The notes under the pieces: generated by a model
Databases searched by the model: none
What the model was told of the DNA's origin: nothing
The model's input: only the letters and a program-made list of their open reading frames with translations
Source of the DNA: Bacteroidetes bacterium RIFCSPLOWO2_12_FULL_35_15
GTDB lineage: Bacteria; Bacteroidota; Bacteroidia; 2-12-FULL-35-15
DNA length: 64,000 nt
Assembly (NCBI GenBank): GCA_001769385.1
Contig: MEPB01000019.1
Location: forward strand, 1-64,000
Reading direction: 5' to 3'
Translations under genes and position numbers: made by a program
Part shown: positions 10,003-20,200 of the stretch, piece after piece
Layout of the letters: the number at the start of each line of letters is the position of its first letter
How positions within the stretch are numbered: position 1 is the stretch's first letter

Positions 10003-10731
10003 ATGGAAACATTCTCAGAAAGTAAAAGCAATTACCTGGCTTTTGGATTTACAATTAGCATACACCTGCTTTTGTTTTTCATTTTCGTGTTTACTGTTTT
10101 TGTAAAGCCTCATCTTCTTGAAAAATCAGTATTGAATTCATCCGTAAATAATATGAATAATGATGGACTTTTTTCTCTTGAAACAATACAAATGCCAGGA
10201 GATAACTTTTCATCCTCCACTAATTCCTTCACAGCTGTTATTACTGATCCTAAAGAAAACGATGTGCCTTTAAATAAAGTCAGTCGAGCAGTAAATACAG
10301 AAATTACATCGGATATTAATAGTAAAGATTTGCAAAAAGCTTTGCAAAAGATCCATGATCAGAAAAAGAAAAAAGGAGAAAATAAAGATTCAGGAAACTT
10401 AGGAACATTGAATATTGGGAATAGCACTACTGTTGAAAAAGCAAATGAAGTCAAAAAAGTTAATTCCTATTTACAGATTGATCGTACACTTATTTCCAAG
10501 CCTGGAGTGATTTTAAATTCCTCAGAAGAAGGAAAAGTTGTAGTCGAGATTACAGTTGATGAAAATGGTAACGTAATAAAGGCCATTCCGGGACAACGGG
10601 GTTCCACAACTGTAAGTTCCAATCTTTATACAAAATCCATACAAGCAGCCTCCCAGGCAAAATTTAATCCTAGTCCGGAAGGAATTAAAGAACAACGCGG
10701 AACTTATACATTCGTATTTACTTTAGAATAA
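10003..10731 (+). CDS. TonB-like energy transducer, tandem paralog of 8986-9795
   Basis: C-terminus PGQRGSTTVSSNLYTKSIQAASQAKFNPSPEGIKEQRGTYTFVFTLE nearly identical to upstream copy. ORF-track start 9949 lies inside the exbD remnant; ATG 10003 (METFSESKSNY) is the likely start. Confidence 0.85.
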   Translation: METFSESKSNYLAFGFTISIHLLLFFIFVFTVFVKPHLLEKSVLNSSVNNMNNDGLFSLETIQMPGDNFSSSTNSFTAVITDPKENDVPLNKVSRAVNTEITSDINSKDLQKALQKIHDQKKKKGENKDSGNLGTLNIGNSTTVEKANEVKKVNSYLQIDRTLISKPGVILNSSEEGKVVVEITVDENGNVIKAIPGQRGSTTVSSNLYTKSIQAASQAKFNPSPEGIKEQRGTYTFVFTLE

Positions 10732-10791
10732 AAATTCTTTTACTTTTGTGGCGAATCAATTCCCCAACTAAAAGGGGATTAGAGGGATCGC

Positions 10792-12087
10792 ATGAATTAC
10801 CAACAAACACTAGATTATTTGTACAGTCAGTTACCAATGTTTCAACGCATCGGTAGCGCAGCTTATAAAGCGGATTTAGATAACACGATTGCTATTTGTA
10901 AATTATTAGGTAATCCCGAAAATAAATTCAGATCCATACATGTGGCAGGCACAAACGGGAAAGGCTCCACTTCGCACATGCTTGCATCTGTTTTACAAAG
11001 TGGAGGATTAAAGGTTGGATTATACACATCGCCACATTTAAAAGATTTCAGGGAACGGATCAAAATTAATGGAGAAATGATATCTCAACAAAATGTGGTG
11101 GATTTTGTTGAAAAATACAAAACTGATTTTGAGAAAATTCAACCCTCTTTTTTTGAAATGACCGTTGGCTTAGCATTTGATTTTTTTGCTGATCAAAAAG
11201 TAGATATTGCGGTAATAGAAGTAGGGTTGGGCGGAAGGCTTGATTCTACAAATATTATTAGACCGGCAGTGTCGATCATTACAAATATTAGTTTAGATCA
11301 TACAGGATTACTTGGTAATTCACTTGAAAAAATTGCGATTGAAAAAGCCGGGATAATAAAATCCGGAATCCCCATTGTTATTGGTGAAACGCAGGTAGAA
11401 ATAAAAAATATTTTTGTACAGATAGCAAAAGAAAAAAATGCACCCATCTTTTTTGCTGATGAAAGATACAAGGCAATACCTATGCATCATAAAAAAAATG
11501 ATAAACTTATGTTGTCCTCGAATATTGAAAAAGAAGGAGTGTTGAAATTCGAAAATTTCGAAAGCGAGTTATTGGGCTTGTATCAACAAAAAAATATTCC
11601 AACCGTTTTGTGTGCAATCGATATTCTGAATCAGATAGGATTTTTTTTATCAGAAAAAAATATTCGTGAAGGAATAAAAAATGTAATTAAACAAACTGGT
11701 TTGCTGGGTCGCTGGCAAATTCTTTCTGATAAACCATTGGTAATTGCTGATACAGGACATAATGAATCGGGGATAAAGGAAGTTTTGACCCAAATCGCAA
11801 ATACTCCGCATCGCCATTTACATTTTGTGTTGGGAATGGTGAACGATAAGGATATTTCCACCATTTTAAATTTGCTGCCGAAAAAAGCCAGCTATTATTT
11901 TTGTAAAGCAAGTATTCCCAGAGCGTTAGATGCAAATGAATTAGCCGGGCAGGCAAAATCTGCCGGATTAACCGGAAATACGTATGGTTCTGTTTTAAAT
12001 GCACTGGAGGCTGCTAAAGCAGCGGCTTTAGAAGATGATCTGGTATTTGTGGGAGGAAGCACTTTTACGGTGGCAGAAGTGGTATAA
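10792..12087 (+). CDS. folC: bifunctional folylpolyglutamate synthase/dihydrofolate synthase
   Basis: VAGTNGKGSTSHMLASVLQSGGLKVGLYTSPHLKDFRERI, VGLGGRLDSTNII, LDHTGLLG. Confidence 0.95.
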   Translation: MNYQQTLDYLYSQLPMFQRIGSAAYKADLDNTIAICKLLGNPENKFRSIHVAGTNGKGSTSHMLASVLQSGGLKVGLYTSPHLKDFRERIKINGEMISQQNVVDFVEKYKTDFEKIQPSFFEMTVGLAFDFFADQKVDIAVIEVGLGGRLDSTNIIRPAVSIITNISLDHTGLLGNSLEKIAIEKAGIIKSGIPIVIGETQVEIKNIFVQIAKEKNAPIFFADERYKAIPMHHKKNDKLMLSSNIEKEGVLKFENFESELLGLYQQKNIPTVLCAIDILNQIGFFLSEKNIREGIKNVIKQTGLLGRWQILSDKPLVIADTGHNESGIKEVLTQIANTPHRHLHFVLGMVNDKDISTILNLLPKKASYYFCKASIPRALDANELAGQAKSAGLTGNTYGSVLNALEAAKAAALEDDLVFVGGSTFTVAEVV

Positions 12088-12108
12088 ATAAAAAAAATCA
12101 AAAAACCT

Positions 12109-12138
12109 TTTGCACTTTCTAAAAAGTATCTATATTTG
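12109..12138 (+). promoter_or_regulatory. Bacteroidota-type promoter for tRNA-Val
   Basis: TTTG (12109-12112), 18 nt, TATATTTG (12131-12138), matching the -33 TTTG / -7 TAnnTTTG pattern. Confidence 0.65.
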
Positions 12139-12166
12139 CAGCCCGTTTAGAAATAAATGGATTTTC

Positions 12167-12241
12167 GGGAGCTTAGCTCAGCTGGTTCAGAGCATCTGCC
12201 TTACAAGCAGAGGGTCACTGGTTCGAACCCAGTAGTTCCCA
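12167..12241 (+). tRNA. tRNA-Val (anticodon TAC)
   Basis: GGGAGCT...AGTTCCC acceptor stem, anticodon loop CTTACAA in TCTGC/GCAGA stem, GGTTCGAACC T-arm. Confidence 0.95.
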
Positions 12242-12254
12242 CACTAACAAAGAC

Positions 12255-12280
12255 AAGCCTTTCAGGAAACTGAGAGGCTT
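12255..12280 (+). terminator. Hairpin AAGCCTTTCAG-GAAAC-TGAGAGGCTT after tRNA
   Basis: Near-perfect inverted repeat followed by T-containing tract. Confidence 0.65.
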
Positions 12281-12292
12281 GATTGTTTTGGG

Positions 12293-14299
12293 TTGGGTAT
12301 AACAATTACACAATTGATAAAACAAGGTCGAACAATTATTCTATTTATAATCATTTTGTTTTCATTGTTGAAAACAAGTGTTTCATTTGCTCAAGCCACA
12401 CAGGATAAAAATATCCTGCTGGATTCTCTCAAACATTCTGATAAGGGAATTGAAAAAATAAACCTTCTAAATACAGTAGCCATGTTTTTTTATGAAAATG
12501 AAGACATGGATTCTGCATTCTTTTATTCTTCTGAGGAATTAAAACTGGCAATAAATGAGAAATACTCAAAAGGCATTATGAATGCCTATTATACTCTTGG
12601 ATTGGTTTATAAAGGCAAGGATGAATATATCAAATCAAATTATAATTTAGAAAAGGCATTGCAGGTAAGTATGGATACCAAGGATGATGAAATCTCTGCC
12701 AAAATCTATAATGGAATAGCGGAGATATTAATAAATAAAGGGGAATTCATACTTGCACTTGAAAATTGTTATAAATCATTAAAAATATCTGAAAACAGAA
12801 ATGATAAAAAGGGGATTGCTAACTCATTAAAATTAATCGGAACAATCTACTGGAATCAGGGGAACTATAATCTGGCCCTGGATCATAATAATAAAGCATT
12901 AAAAATATTTGAGGAGATACACGATAAAAAAGGGATTGCAGCTTCTTTAAATGCAATAGGAATAATCTATAAAATTAAAAAAGAATATTTATTGGCTCTC
13001 GACTACTATGAAAAAGCGCTTGTAATAAGGACTGAGATCGGAGACAAGTATGGAGAAGCAAGAACTCTTGGAAACATTGCGAATGTATATGTTATTCAAG
13101 GGGATTATAATAAGGCAATCGGTTTTTATTCGAAATCGCTTAAAATAAAACAAGAGAAAAACGACAAACTGGGTATTCTTTCAGGTTCGTTAAATTTAGG
13201 TGATACTTATATTGACATGAAAGAATACGCAATAGCAGAGCAATATTTAAATACAGCTTTAGATATTACTAATGAAATTGGCGTTATGCACTTTAAGAAG
13301 GAGATCTACAATAGTTTCTCAAAATTATATGCAGCTCAGAAAAAATTTGAAAAGGCATATTATTATCAGAAATTAAATACCGAGATCCGGGATACTTTGT
13401 TTAATGTTGACAGAACAAAACAAATCGCTGAAATACAAACAAAGTATGAAACGGAAAAAAATGAGAATAAGATAGAATTGTTGGATAAAGAAAATAAGGT
13501 CAAAGAAGCCCGGTTAACTAAAAAACAATTTCAAACCAATGTATTGATCATTGGTGTGGTAGTGGTATTGATCTTTTCGTTTGTTCTTTATAAGAAGCAA
13601 AAGAGCCAGAAAAGAGCTAATATACAGCTGGAAGCACAAAAAGGAATCATCGAAAAAAGTAATCAGGAAAAAGAAGTCCTTTTAAAAGAAGTTCATCACC
13701 GGGTGAAAAATAATTTACAGATCATTTCCAGTTTATTAAACCTGCAATCAAGAAAGGTAAAAGATCCAAATGTTGCAGAGGCTTTAAAAGATGGAAGAAA
13801 CAGGGTGAAGGCCATGGCCCTGATTCATCAGAAGCTTTACATGAAAGAAAACTTTGGTAAAGTGGACCTGAAAGATTACCTGGAAGGAATATGCGAAAAT
13901 CTTTTTCAATCGTATGGAGATCCTGATCAGGTAAAATTAAAATTCGATATCCACTCCGTTCAATTAAATGTGGACAGGTCTATTTTTCTTGGGCTGATCG
14001 TGAATGAAGTGATCACAAACGCATTAAAATACGCATTTACAGAAAGAGAGAGTGGTTGGATCAGGATAGGACTAAATGAAAAAGATGAAAACATTGAATT
14101 AGTGGTTAAAGATAATGGCATCGGAATGCCAACTGATTTCAATATGAAAAATCCTGAAAAATTTGGATTGCAATTGGTTAAAACGTTTGTACAAAAATTA
14201 AACGGAACGCTGAACGTTTTTATTCTAGAAGGGACAACAATTCACATTGTCTTTCCTAAAACAACCAGCATCGAAAACAAAACAGATGAAAATGATTAA
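12293..14299 (+). CDS. TPR-containing sensor histidine kinase (HisKA_2 type)
   Basis: Signal/TM segment, successive TPR motifs, coiled coil, LKEVHHRVKNNLQIISSLLNLQSRKVKDP (HisKA_2) and HATPase box VVKDNGIGMP. Start is TTG and uncertain. Confidence 0.9.
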   Translation: MGITITQLIKQGRTIILFIIILFSLLKTSVSFAQATQDKNILLDSLKHSDKGIEKINLLNTVAMFFYENEDMDSAFFYSSEELKLAINEKYSKGIMNAYYTLGLVYKGKDEYIKSNYNLEKALQVSMDTKDDEISAKIYNGIAEILINKGEFILALENCYKSLKISENRNDKKGIANSLKLIGTIYWNQGNYNLALDHNNKALKIFEEIHDKKGIAASLNAIGIIYKIKKEYLLALDYYEKALVIRTEIGDKYGEARTLGNIANVYVIQGDYNKAIGFYSKSLKIKQEKNDKLGILSGSLNLGDTYIDMKEYAIAEQYLNTALDITNEIGVMHFKKEIYNSFSKLYAAQKKFEKAYYYQKLNTEIRDTLFNVDRTKQIAEIQTKYETEKNENKIELLDKENKVKEARLTKKQFQTNVLIIGVVVVLIFSFVLYKKQKSQKRANIQLEAQKGIIEKSNQEKEVLLKEVHHRVKNNLQIISSLLNLQSRKVKDPNVAEALKDGRNRVKAMALIHQKLYMKENFGKVDLKDYLEGICENLFQSYGDPDQVKLKFDIHSVQLNVDRSIFLGLIVNEVITNALKYAFTERESGWIRIGLNEKDENIELVVKDNGIGMPTDFNMKNPEKFGLQLVKTFVQKLNGTLNVFILEGTTIHIVFPKTTSIENKTDEND

Positions 14300-15035
14300 T
14301 GTACTTATTGTAGAGGATGAGATCATCATTGCTGAAGATATAGCATCCTATCTGGAATCTTTGGGATATAATGTTATCGGAATAGTGGATAACGGGACTG
14401 CTGCATTGCAAAAAATAAAAGAAGATGCTCCGGACCTTATTCTTTTGGATATCAATATAAATGGCCCTATAGACGGGGTTCAGGTTGCCACCATAATAAA
14501 ACAGGACTATAAAATCCCGTTTATTTTTTTAACAGCTTTTACTGATAAACAAACTCTTGACAGGGTCAAACAAACTGATCCGTATGGATATATTGTTAAA
14601 CCTTTCGAAGAAAAAGATCTGGAAGTTACCATAGAACTTGCTTTATACAAGTTCAAAAAGGACAAAGAAAAACAGGAGACCCAGGCAAAAACAGATAATG
14701 CTTCTTCGAAAGAAACAAGTTTTGATGAATATTTATTCGTGAAGGACAAAACAAAACTAGTCAAGCTGAGGGTAGATGAAATATGTTGGATAGAAGCATA
14801 TGATAATTATTGTTTTATAAAGACATCAGCTGAAAAACAGCTGGTAGGTTATACCCTAAAAGAAATGGAACAGCTGATCACTTCAAAGGACCTTATTCGT
14901 GTTCACCGTTCATATATTGTTCATATTCATAAAATCGATACGATTGAAAACAATGCACTTTATATTGAAAACACTCCAATTCCAATCGGGAAATCATATA
15001 AAGAAGAATTTATGAAAAGACTAAAATTCATTTAA
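14286..15035 (+). CDS. LytTR-family response regulator
   Basis: REC: VLIVEDEIIIAEDIA...LILLDININGPIDGV...PYGYIVKPFEEKDL; LytTR: LRVDEICWIEAYDNYCFIKTS...LIRVHRSYIVHIHKID. ORF-track start 14247 overlaps the kinase; ATG 14286 or 14292 likelier. Confidence 0.92.
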   Translation: MKMINVLIVEDEIIIAEDIASYLESLGYNVIGIVDNGTAALQKIKEDAPDLILLDININGPIDGVQVATIIKQDYKIPFIFLTAFTDKQTLDRVKQTDPYGYIVKPFEEKDLEVTIELALYKFKKDKEKQETQAKTDNASSKETSFDEYLFVKDKTKLVKLRVDEICWIEAYDNYCFIKTSAEKQLVGYTLKEMEQLITSKDLIRVHRSYIVHIHKIDTIENNALYIENTPIPIGKSYKEEFMKRLKFI

Positions 15036-15180
15036 TCCAGAATATCTATTTTCGTTCACCCTCAAAATAACACCCTTCACTTGCTAATTCCTTCCCTTCA
15101 CTAAATTTCTTTTTTCAGGCGAAAAAGACATTGTACTATTGTTTCAGAAATCAAATAATAACCTGTAAACTATATTAGCA

Positions 15181-15699
15181 ATGAAAAAAAAAATAAGTCT
15201 TATTTTAATTGTTATAGCAGTAATGGCGCTAGAAACAAAAGCACAAACAGAAATTCCTTCTTTTTCTGTTTCATCGGGTGAGGGAATGATCGTAAAAGAT
15301 AATTTTTCATCTTCTTATACAATCGGTAATTTATTTATGGTCACGAATGTAAGCCCAACAGAAAATTCAACTCAGAATACGTTAACCTCAGTAGTCAACC
15401 CTCTTCCTGATGAAAGCATCAGCAATTTGTCGGTTTATCCAAATCCAACCTCCGGTACCATCCATGTAGATCTTACTTTAAAAGAAGAAGGAAAGATCAA
15501 TATAAGTGTTTACGATATGCTGGGAAAAAAAGTGCTTGATGCGGGACTGTCAACCGAAAATGTTTTGTCATCCGGTGTACATACACAAAGTCTGGATCTA
15601 AGTAATTTAAATAACGGCTTGTATTTTATGGAGATGGTATTTGTATCATCTAAAGGGATTTCAACAAAAACAATTCAAAAAATAAATCTGAACAACTAA
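15181..15699 (+). CDS. exported protein with T9SS type A C-terminal sorting domain
   Basis: Signal peptide; LSVYPNPTSGTIHVDLTLKEEGKINISVYDMLGKKVLDA...GLYFMEMVF...KTIQKINL. Confidence 0.85.
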   Translation: MKKKISLILIVIAVMALETKAQTEIPSFSVSSGEGMIVKDNFSSSYTIGNLFMVTNVSPTENSTQNTLTSVVNPLPDESISNLSVYPNPTSGTIHVDLTLKEEGKINISVYDMLGKKVLDAGLSTENVLSSGVHTQSLDLSNLNNGLYFMEMVFVSSKGISTKTIQKINLNN

Positions 15700-15723
15700 T
15701 AATTAACTAAAAATAAAAACTAA

Positions 15724-17046
15724 ATGAAAACACTCAAATTAACATTAGCATATGTCATTTTTTGCATGACATTTATTTGTACAAGTGTATTTGCACAAGT
15801 GCCGCCTCAATTTATCAATTTCTCAGGTAAGGCAATGAACGGAAGTGTCCCGGTAACAACCGCGATAAGTATAAGAGTAAAAATAATTCAGCAGACAACT
15901 CTTAGCAGTGTTTACCACGAAACATTTTCAGGAATTATTCCTGATGTAAATGGGTTTTATTCGATAAAAATCGGATCAGGATATGTTATTTTAGGTCCCC
16001 TTGCTAATATTAACTGGGGAAGTTCAACTCACAATCTTGAAGTTGCAATAGATCCAAGTAATGGCGTAAATTATTCCGGTGTGAGTACAACACCCATGCT
16101 GACCGTTCCGTATTCATTTTATTCTGAAAAATCAGGAGGGGGAGCTATCTTAGGAACACCTGGTTATGTTTTGAAATTTACAGATACTAAATTTGCATCA
16201 ACTTCAAAAATATTTGATAATGGAACTTGCGTGGCAATTGGAAGCAACAATCCAGGTTTCCAAAAATCTTTTGCAGTTTATTCCGACCAGATTGGAGGTA
16301 GTTATTTTACCAGCAATGTTGAATCATATCAAACTAGGGCTGTAAAAGCAGAATTAAATCTTTTGAATCTGGATGCAGTAGCCATTGAGGGAGTTTGTGC
16401 AAACTCAGATTATTATGGCATAGGAGGAGAATTTACCGGAGGATACATGGGGTGCATAGCTAAAGTAGTAACCACCGGATCAAAATCATATACAGGTATT
16501 GAGGGCTTAGTGTTGGGTGGTGGTAATCCTAAAACAGGTATGGGAGTATATGGCAGATCTAATGGTGCAGGAATTAATTACGGTGTTTATGGAACAACTA
16601 ATGGAGGCGGGACTACAAACTATGCCGGCTATTTTGCAGGAAATGTTACTGTTACCGGAACTTTTGCCAATGTATCAGACATGAAATTTAAAAGTGATAT
16701 TCAACCCATCAGTAATTCTCTTTCAACTTTGATGAAACTGGAACCCAAAACGTATTCTTTTAAAACAAAAGAGTTTAAATCAATGAATTTGCCGGAAGGA
16801 AAACATTATGGTTTTGTTGCTCAGGAACTTGAAAAAATAATGCCGGAGTTGGTAACAAATAATATTCAAGCTGCTGAGTATAATGAGAAAAAAGAAAAGA
16901 CAAGCGATGAAATTAATTTCAAAGCGGTTAATTATATTGAAATGATCTCTTTATTGGTAGCATCAGTGCAGGAACAGGAAAAAGTTATTGAAAAGATGCA
17001 AATGGAAATTGAAAAATTGAAGAAAACAAACCCTGTTAAAAAATAA
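15724..17046 (+). CDS. exported protein with tail-fibre/peptidase S74-like C-terminal chaperone domain
   Basis: Signal peptide; SDMKFKSDIQPISNSLSTLMKLEPKTYSFKTKEF...HYGFVAQELEKIMPELV, then coiled coil SVQEQEKVIEKMQMEIEKLKK. Confidence 0.85.
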   Translation: MKTLKLTLAYVIFCMTFICTSVFAQVPPQFINFSGKAMNGSVPVTTAISIRVKIIQQTTLSSVYHETFSGIIPDVNGFYSIKIGSGYVILGPLANINWGSSTHNLEVAIDPSNGVNYSGVSTTPMLTVPYSFYSEKSGGGAILGTPGYVLKFTDTKFASTSKIFDNGTCVAIGSNNPGFQKSFAVYSDQIGGSYFTSNVESYQTRAVKAELNLLNLDAVAIEGVCANSDYYGIGGEFTGGYMGCIAKVVTTGSKSYTGIEGLVLGGGNPKTGMGVYGRSNGAGINYGVYGTTNGGGTTNYAGYFAGNVTVTGTFANVSDMKFKSDIQPISNSLSTLMKLEPKTYSFKTKEFKSMNLPEGKHYGFVAQELEKIMPELVTNNIQAAEYNEKKEKTSDEINFKAVNYIEMISLLVASVQEQEKVIEKMQMEIEKLKKTNPVKK

Positions 17047-17173
17047 AAAAATAATCGACATGTGTGCAATGCTTGCGAGTTTATCAAAACTAAATAAGGT
17101 TTTTTAATAATGACAAAACTTTAATCGTATAATAAATGTTTCGATAGATCGACTTAGTTCTCAAGAATACAAA

Positions 17174-17215
17174 ACAGGCCTTTCAGGAATTTCTGAAAGG
17201 CCTGTTGGTTAAGAG
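17174..17215. terminator. Bidirectional hairpin AACAGGCCTTTCAG...CTGAAAGGCCTGTT
   Basis: Strong inverted repeat between convergent genes 15724-17046 (+) and 17220-23927 (-). Confidence 0.8.
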
Positions 17216-17219
17216 TTTT

Positions 17220-20200
17220 TTAATTAACAGTTATTTTTTTAATAATTATCTTACTTGCTACCTGAATTTTTAAAAAGTACAGTCCGGTTGCAGGATTATT
17301 TAATTTAATTATTTTAGATGTCAACTCATCTATATGTTCTTTATAAATAACACGACCTTCCAGATCACTTACTTCTATGGTTACATCATTTGTTACTGCT
17401 GATGTACTTGCCACTGTAAATTGGCCTTGAGAAGGATTTGGATAAATGTTAAACACAGCAACATCTTCGATTTCATCAATACCGGTACAAAGATCTACTG
17501 TAACAATTACTGTGTCGGTTCCTTCACAACCATTGCTTTCTGCAACAATTACGGAATAAGGATAATTCCCGACTGCAAGTAAATTCCCATCAACAATAAT
17601 TGTTTGTGTGGTAGCAGTGTTATTCCATAAATAACCGGAGAAGCCTGAACCGGCATCTAAAGTAACAGCTTCATTTTTGCAAATTACTTTATCAGTGCCA
17701 AGGTTTACTAATGGTAACGAATTAACGCTTACTCCAATTGTATCTGAATTAATACACCCATTAGTATCTGTAACGGAAACAGAATAGTTTCCGGCAGTGG
17801 TTACGCTCAAAGTTTGTAGCATTGAGTTATCAGACCAAATGTATGCATTGAATCCACTGCTTGCATCAAGAACAGCAGAATCGTTCTCACAAAAAGAAAG
17901 GTCTGCTCCTAAGTTAATTACAGGCAAGTCATTAACAGTTACAACAACTGCATCGTAGCCATTACAATTATTAGTATCAGTTACAATTACAGTAAAAGTA
18001 TCTGTAATTATTGCAAAAATTGTTGATGTAATTTCCCCTGTGGACCAATTGTAAGATACATAATTACCGGGAGAAAGCGCGACTGATTGTCCGTTACAAA
18101 TTGTAGAATCAAGACCTAAAGAAATTACAGGGGCTGCATTCACAAGTATGTTTATCGAATCAGAATTGTTACAACCATTCGTATCGGTAACCATAACACT
18201 GTATGTCCCTGCGGTATATACATTAATGGTTTGGCTCGTTGCAGCAGTTGACCAGGCATACGTGGTATAGTTTGCACCGGGATCTAATGTTAAGTTCCAA
18301 TTCGAACAAATTGTAGTATCCATTCCCAGGTTTATTATTGGGTTTGGTTGAACAGTTATTTGAATTGAGTCGTTCATAGCACAAGTGGTGGAAGGGTCTG
18401 TAACTGTTACATAGTACATCGTTGTTGCTGATGGTGTAGCAACAGGATTTGAAATATTGATTGCAGATAAACCACTTCCTGTCCAACTGAAATTATTATC
18501 GATATAAGTGGATATTTTCAGGTTATCAATAGCCCAATAATAATCCCAATTTCCGAAATAGTTAAATCTGATCTGCAAATTTGCATTGGCATATGGGGTA
18601 ATATTTATTTTTTGAATATTAGGAGTTATCCACGATCCAATTGTAGCCAAAGGTTTATAAACCTGAACCCAGGTTGCACCATCGTAAACTTCAACTGTAG
18701 CAATTGTTGAACTCAAATGTCGGTAATACTGATCAAAACTTAAAACTAATGAATCATATCCCGCTGCATTAACTAAGGGGCATGTCATGGTTGAGTTAAC
18801 TATTGAACCCGATCCGGGACTATCGCTGTCAACAAGTGCAAAGGGAGTACCATTTAATGATGAGCTGACACCATATGTGTTAACAAAAGCCCATTGTAAA
18901 CCAACCGGAGTGCTTGTGTTTGTAACGATCCAGTTAGTAGGAGCCACATCGAAATTTTCATCCAATAGAGTGGACAGTAAATGAAAAGAGTTACCGGTTA
19001 TCTGAGCACTGCTTCCGGAACAAACAGCAGAAGGACTTGCTGTTAATGTCAAAGAAGGAATAACATTCACTGTGATATTAATTGAATCAATATTTAAACA
19101 AGCAGACGTATCAATTGCATTTACATAATATTTTGTCGTAACTGTTGGTTTTGCAATTACTGACGAATCTGTTGAAGTGTTTAAAGAACCTGCCGGTGAC
19201 CAGGTATAACTATATGGATTTGCACTTATCACAGAAAGTGTTGTGCTATCGCCATTACAAATAAGGGCACTTGTTGTTATTATATTCATTGCAGGCGGTG
19301 CTGTCATGGTTGCTGTCACCATTGTTCTTCCGCTTTCGCAGCCGCTTGTAATTACCCAGTCATAAAACCAATAGTAGGAAGTACTGGTTCCTGTGCCTGT
19401 CGCTCCTGAAGTGATTGATACTGCTCCTGAAGGAGATGTGTAGGGAAAAGGGCCGCCCGTAGTTGTTCTTACAATATTTGTTATTCCCGTGTAAGACATA
19501 CTCATTTTATAGTTTCCGGGAATTAATGAAATGGCAACCGGAACTGCAATTTTTTGTGTGCCTGTTCCTGATAAGGAAAATGATGCAGCTGAATAAAGAA
19601 CAGCTTGTGTAGATGGGTCAAGTATTTGAATTGTTATAGTCCCTGTGCCTGTTGGATAAACATTTACGCTGTCAATAATTGTTGGACTGGAAACAGTAAA
19701 CAAAACACCATATTTTAGTGCACTAATAAAGCTGGAGGTGCCGGCATTCGTTTTGCCAACACGTTCTGTAGCTCCTCCTGCAACATCGCTTACATAATAC
19801 GAAGTGCTTGCTGAAATGGAAGGAGAGTAGGATGATCCGGTATTAACAACAGCCCCTCCGCTGGACGTATTGTACCATAATAAAGTACCAATGCCTGATG
19901 CTGACAAAGCAATAGGCCCTGGTCCGCATCTGGTTGCACCCACAGTAGTAGGGTCAGCAATAGTAAGAACATTCACATCAAGAATATTCGATGCATGTAA
20001 GTTACATACCATTGCCCGGTATTTTATGTTTGATACCGGAGAAACAACATAGGTGTTTGTTGTGTTGAGTGTATCTGTTTCATTGTTCCATACGGTGCCA
20101 CCATCAATCGAATTTTGCCATTGAATTGATCCGTTATAACCAGAAAGCGTTAGTGTGGTTGAACGTCCATTACAAATACTTAAAGCAGAAGCATTTGCAG

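Noticed and set aside
12167-15035. tRNA-Val as integration site for the downstream island
   Set aside because: No integrase and no tRNA 3'-end duplication seen in the window.
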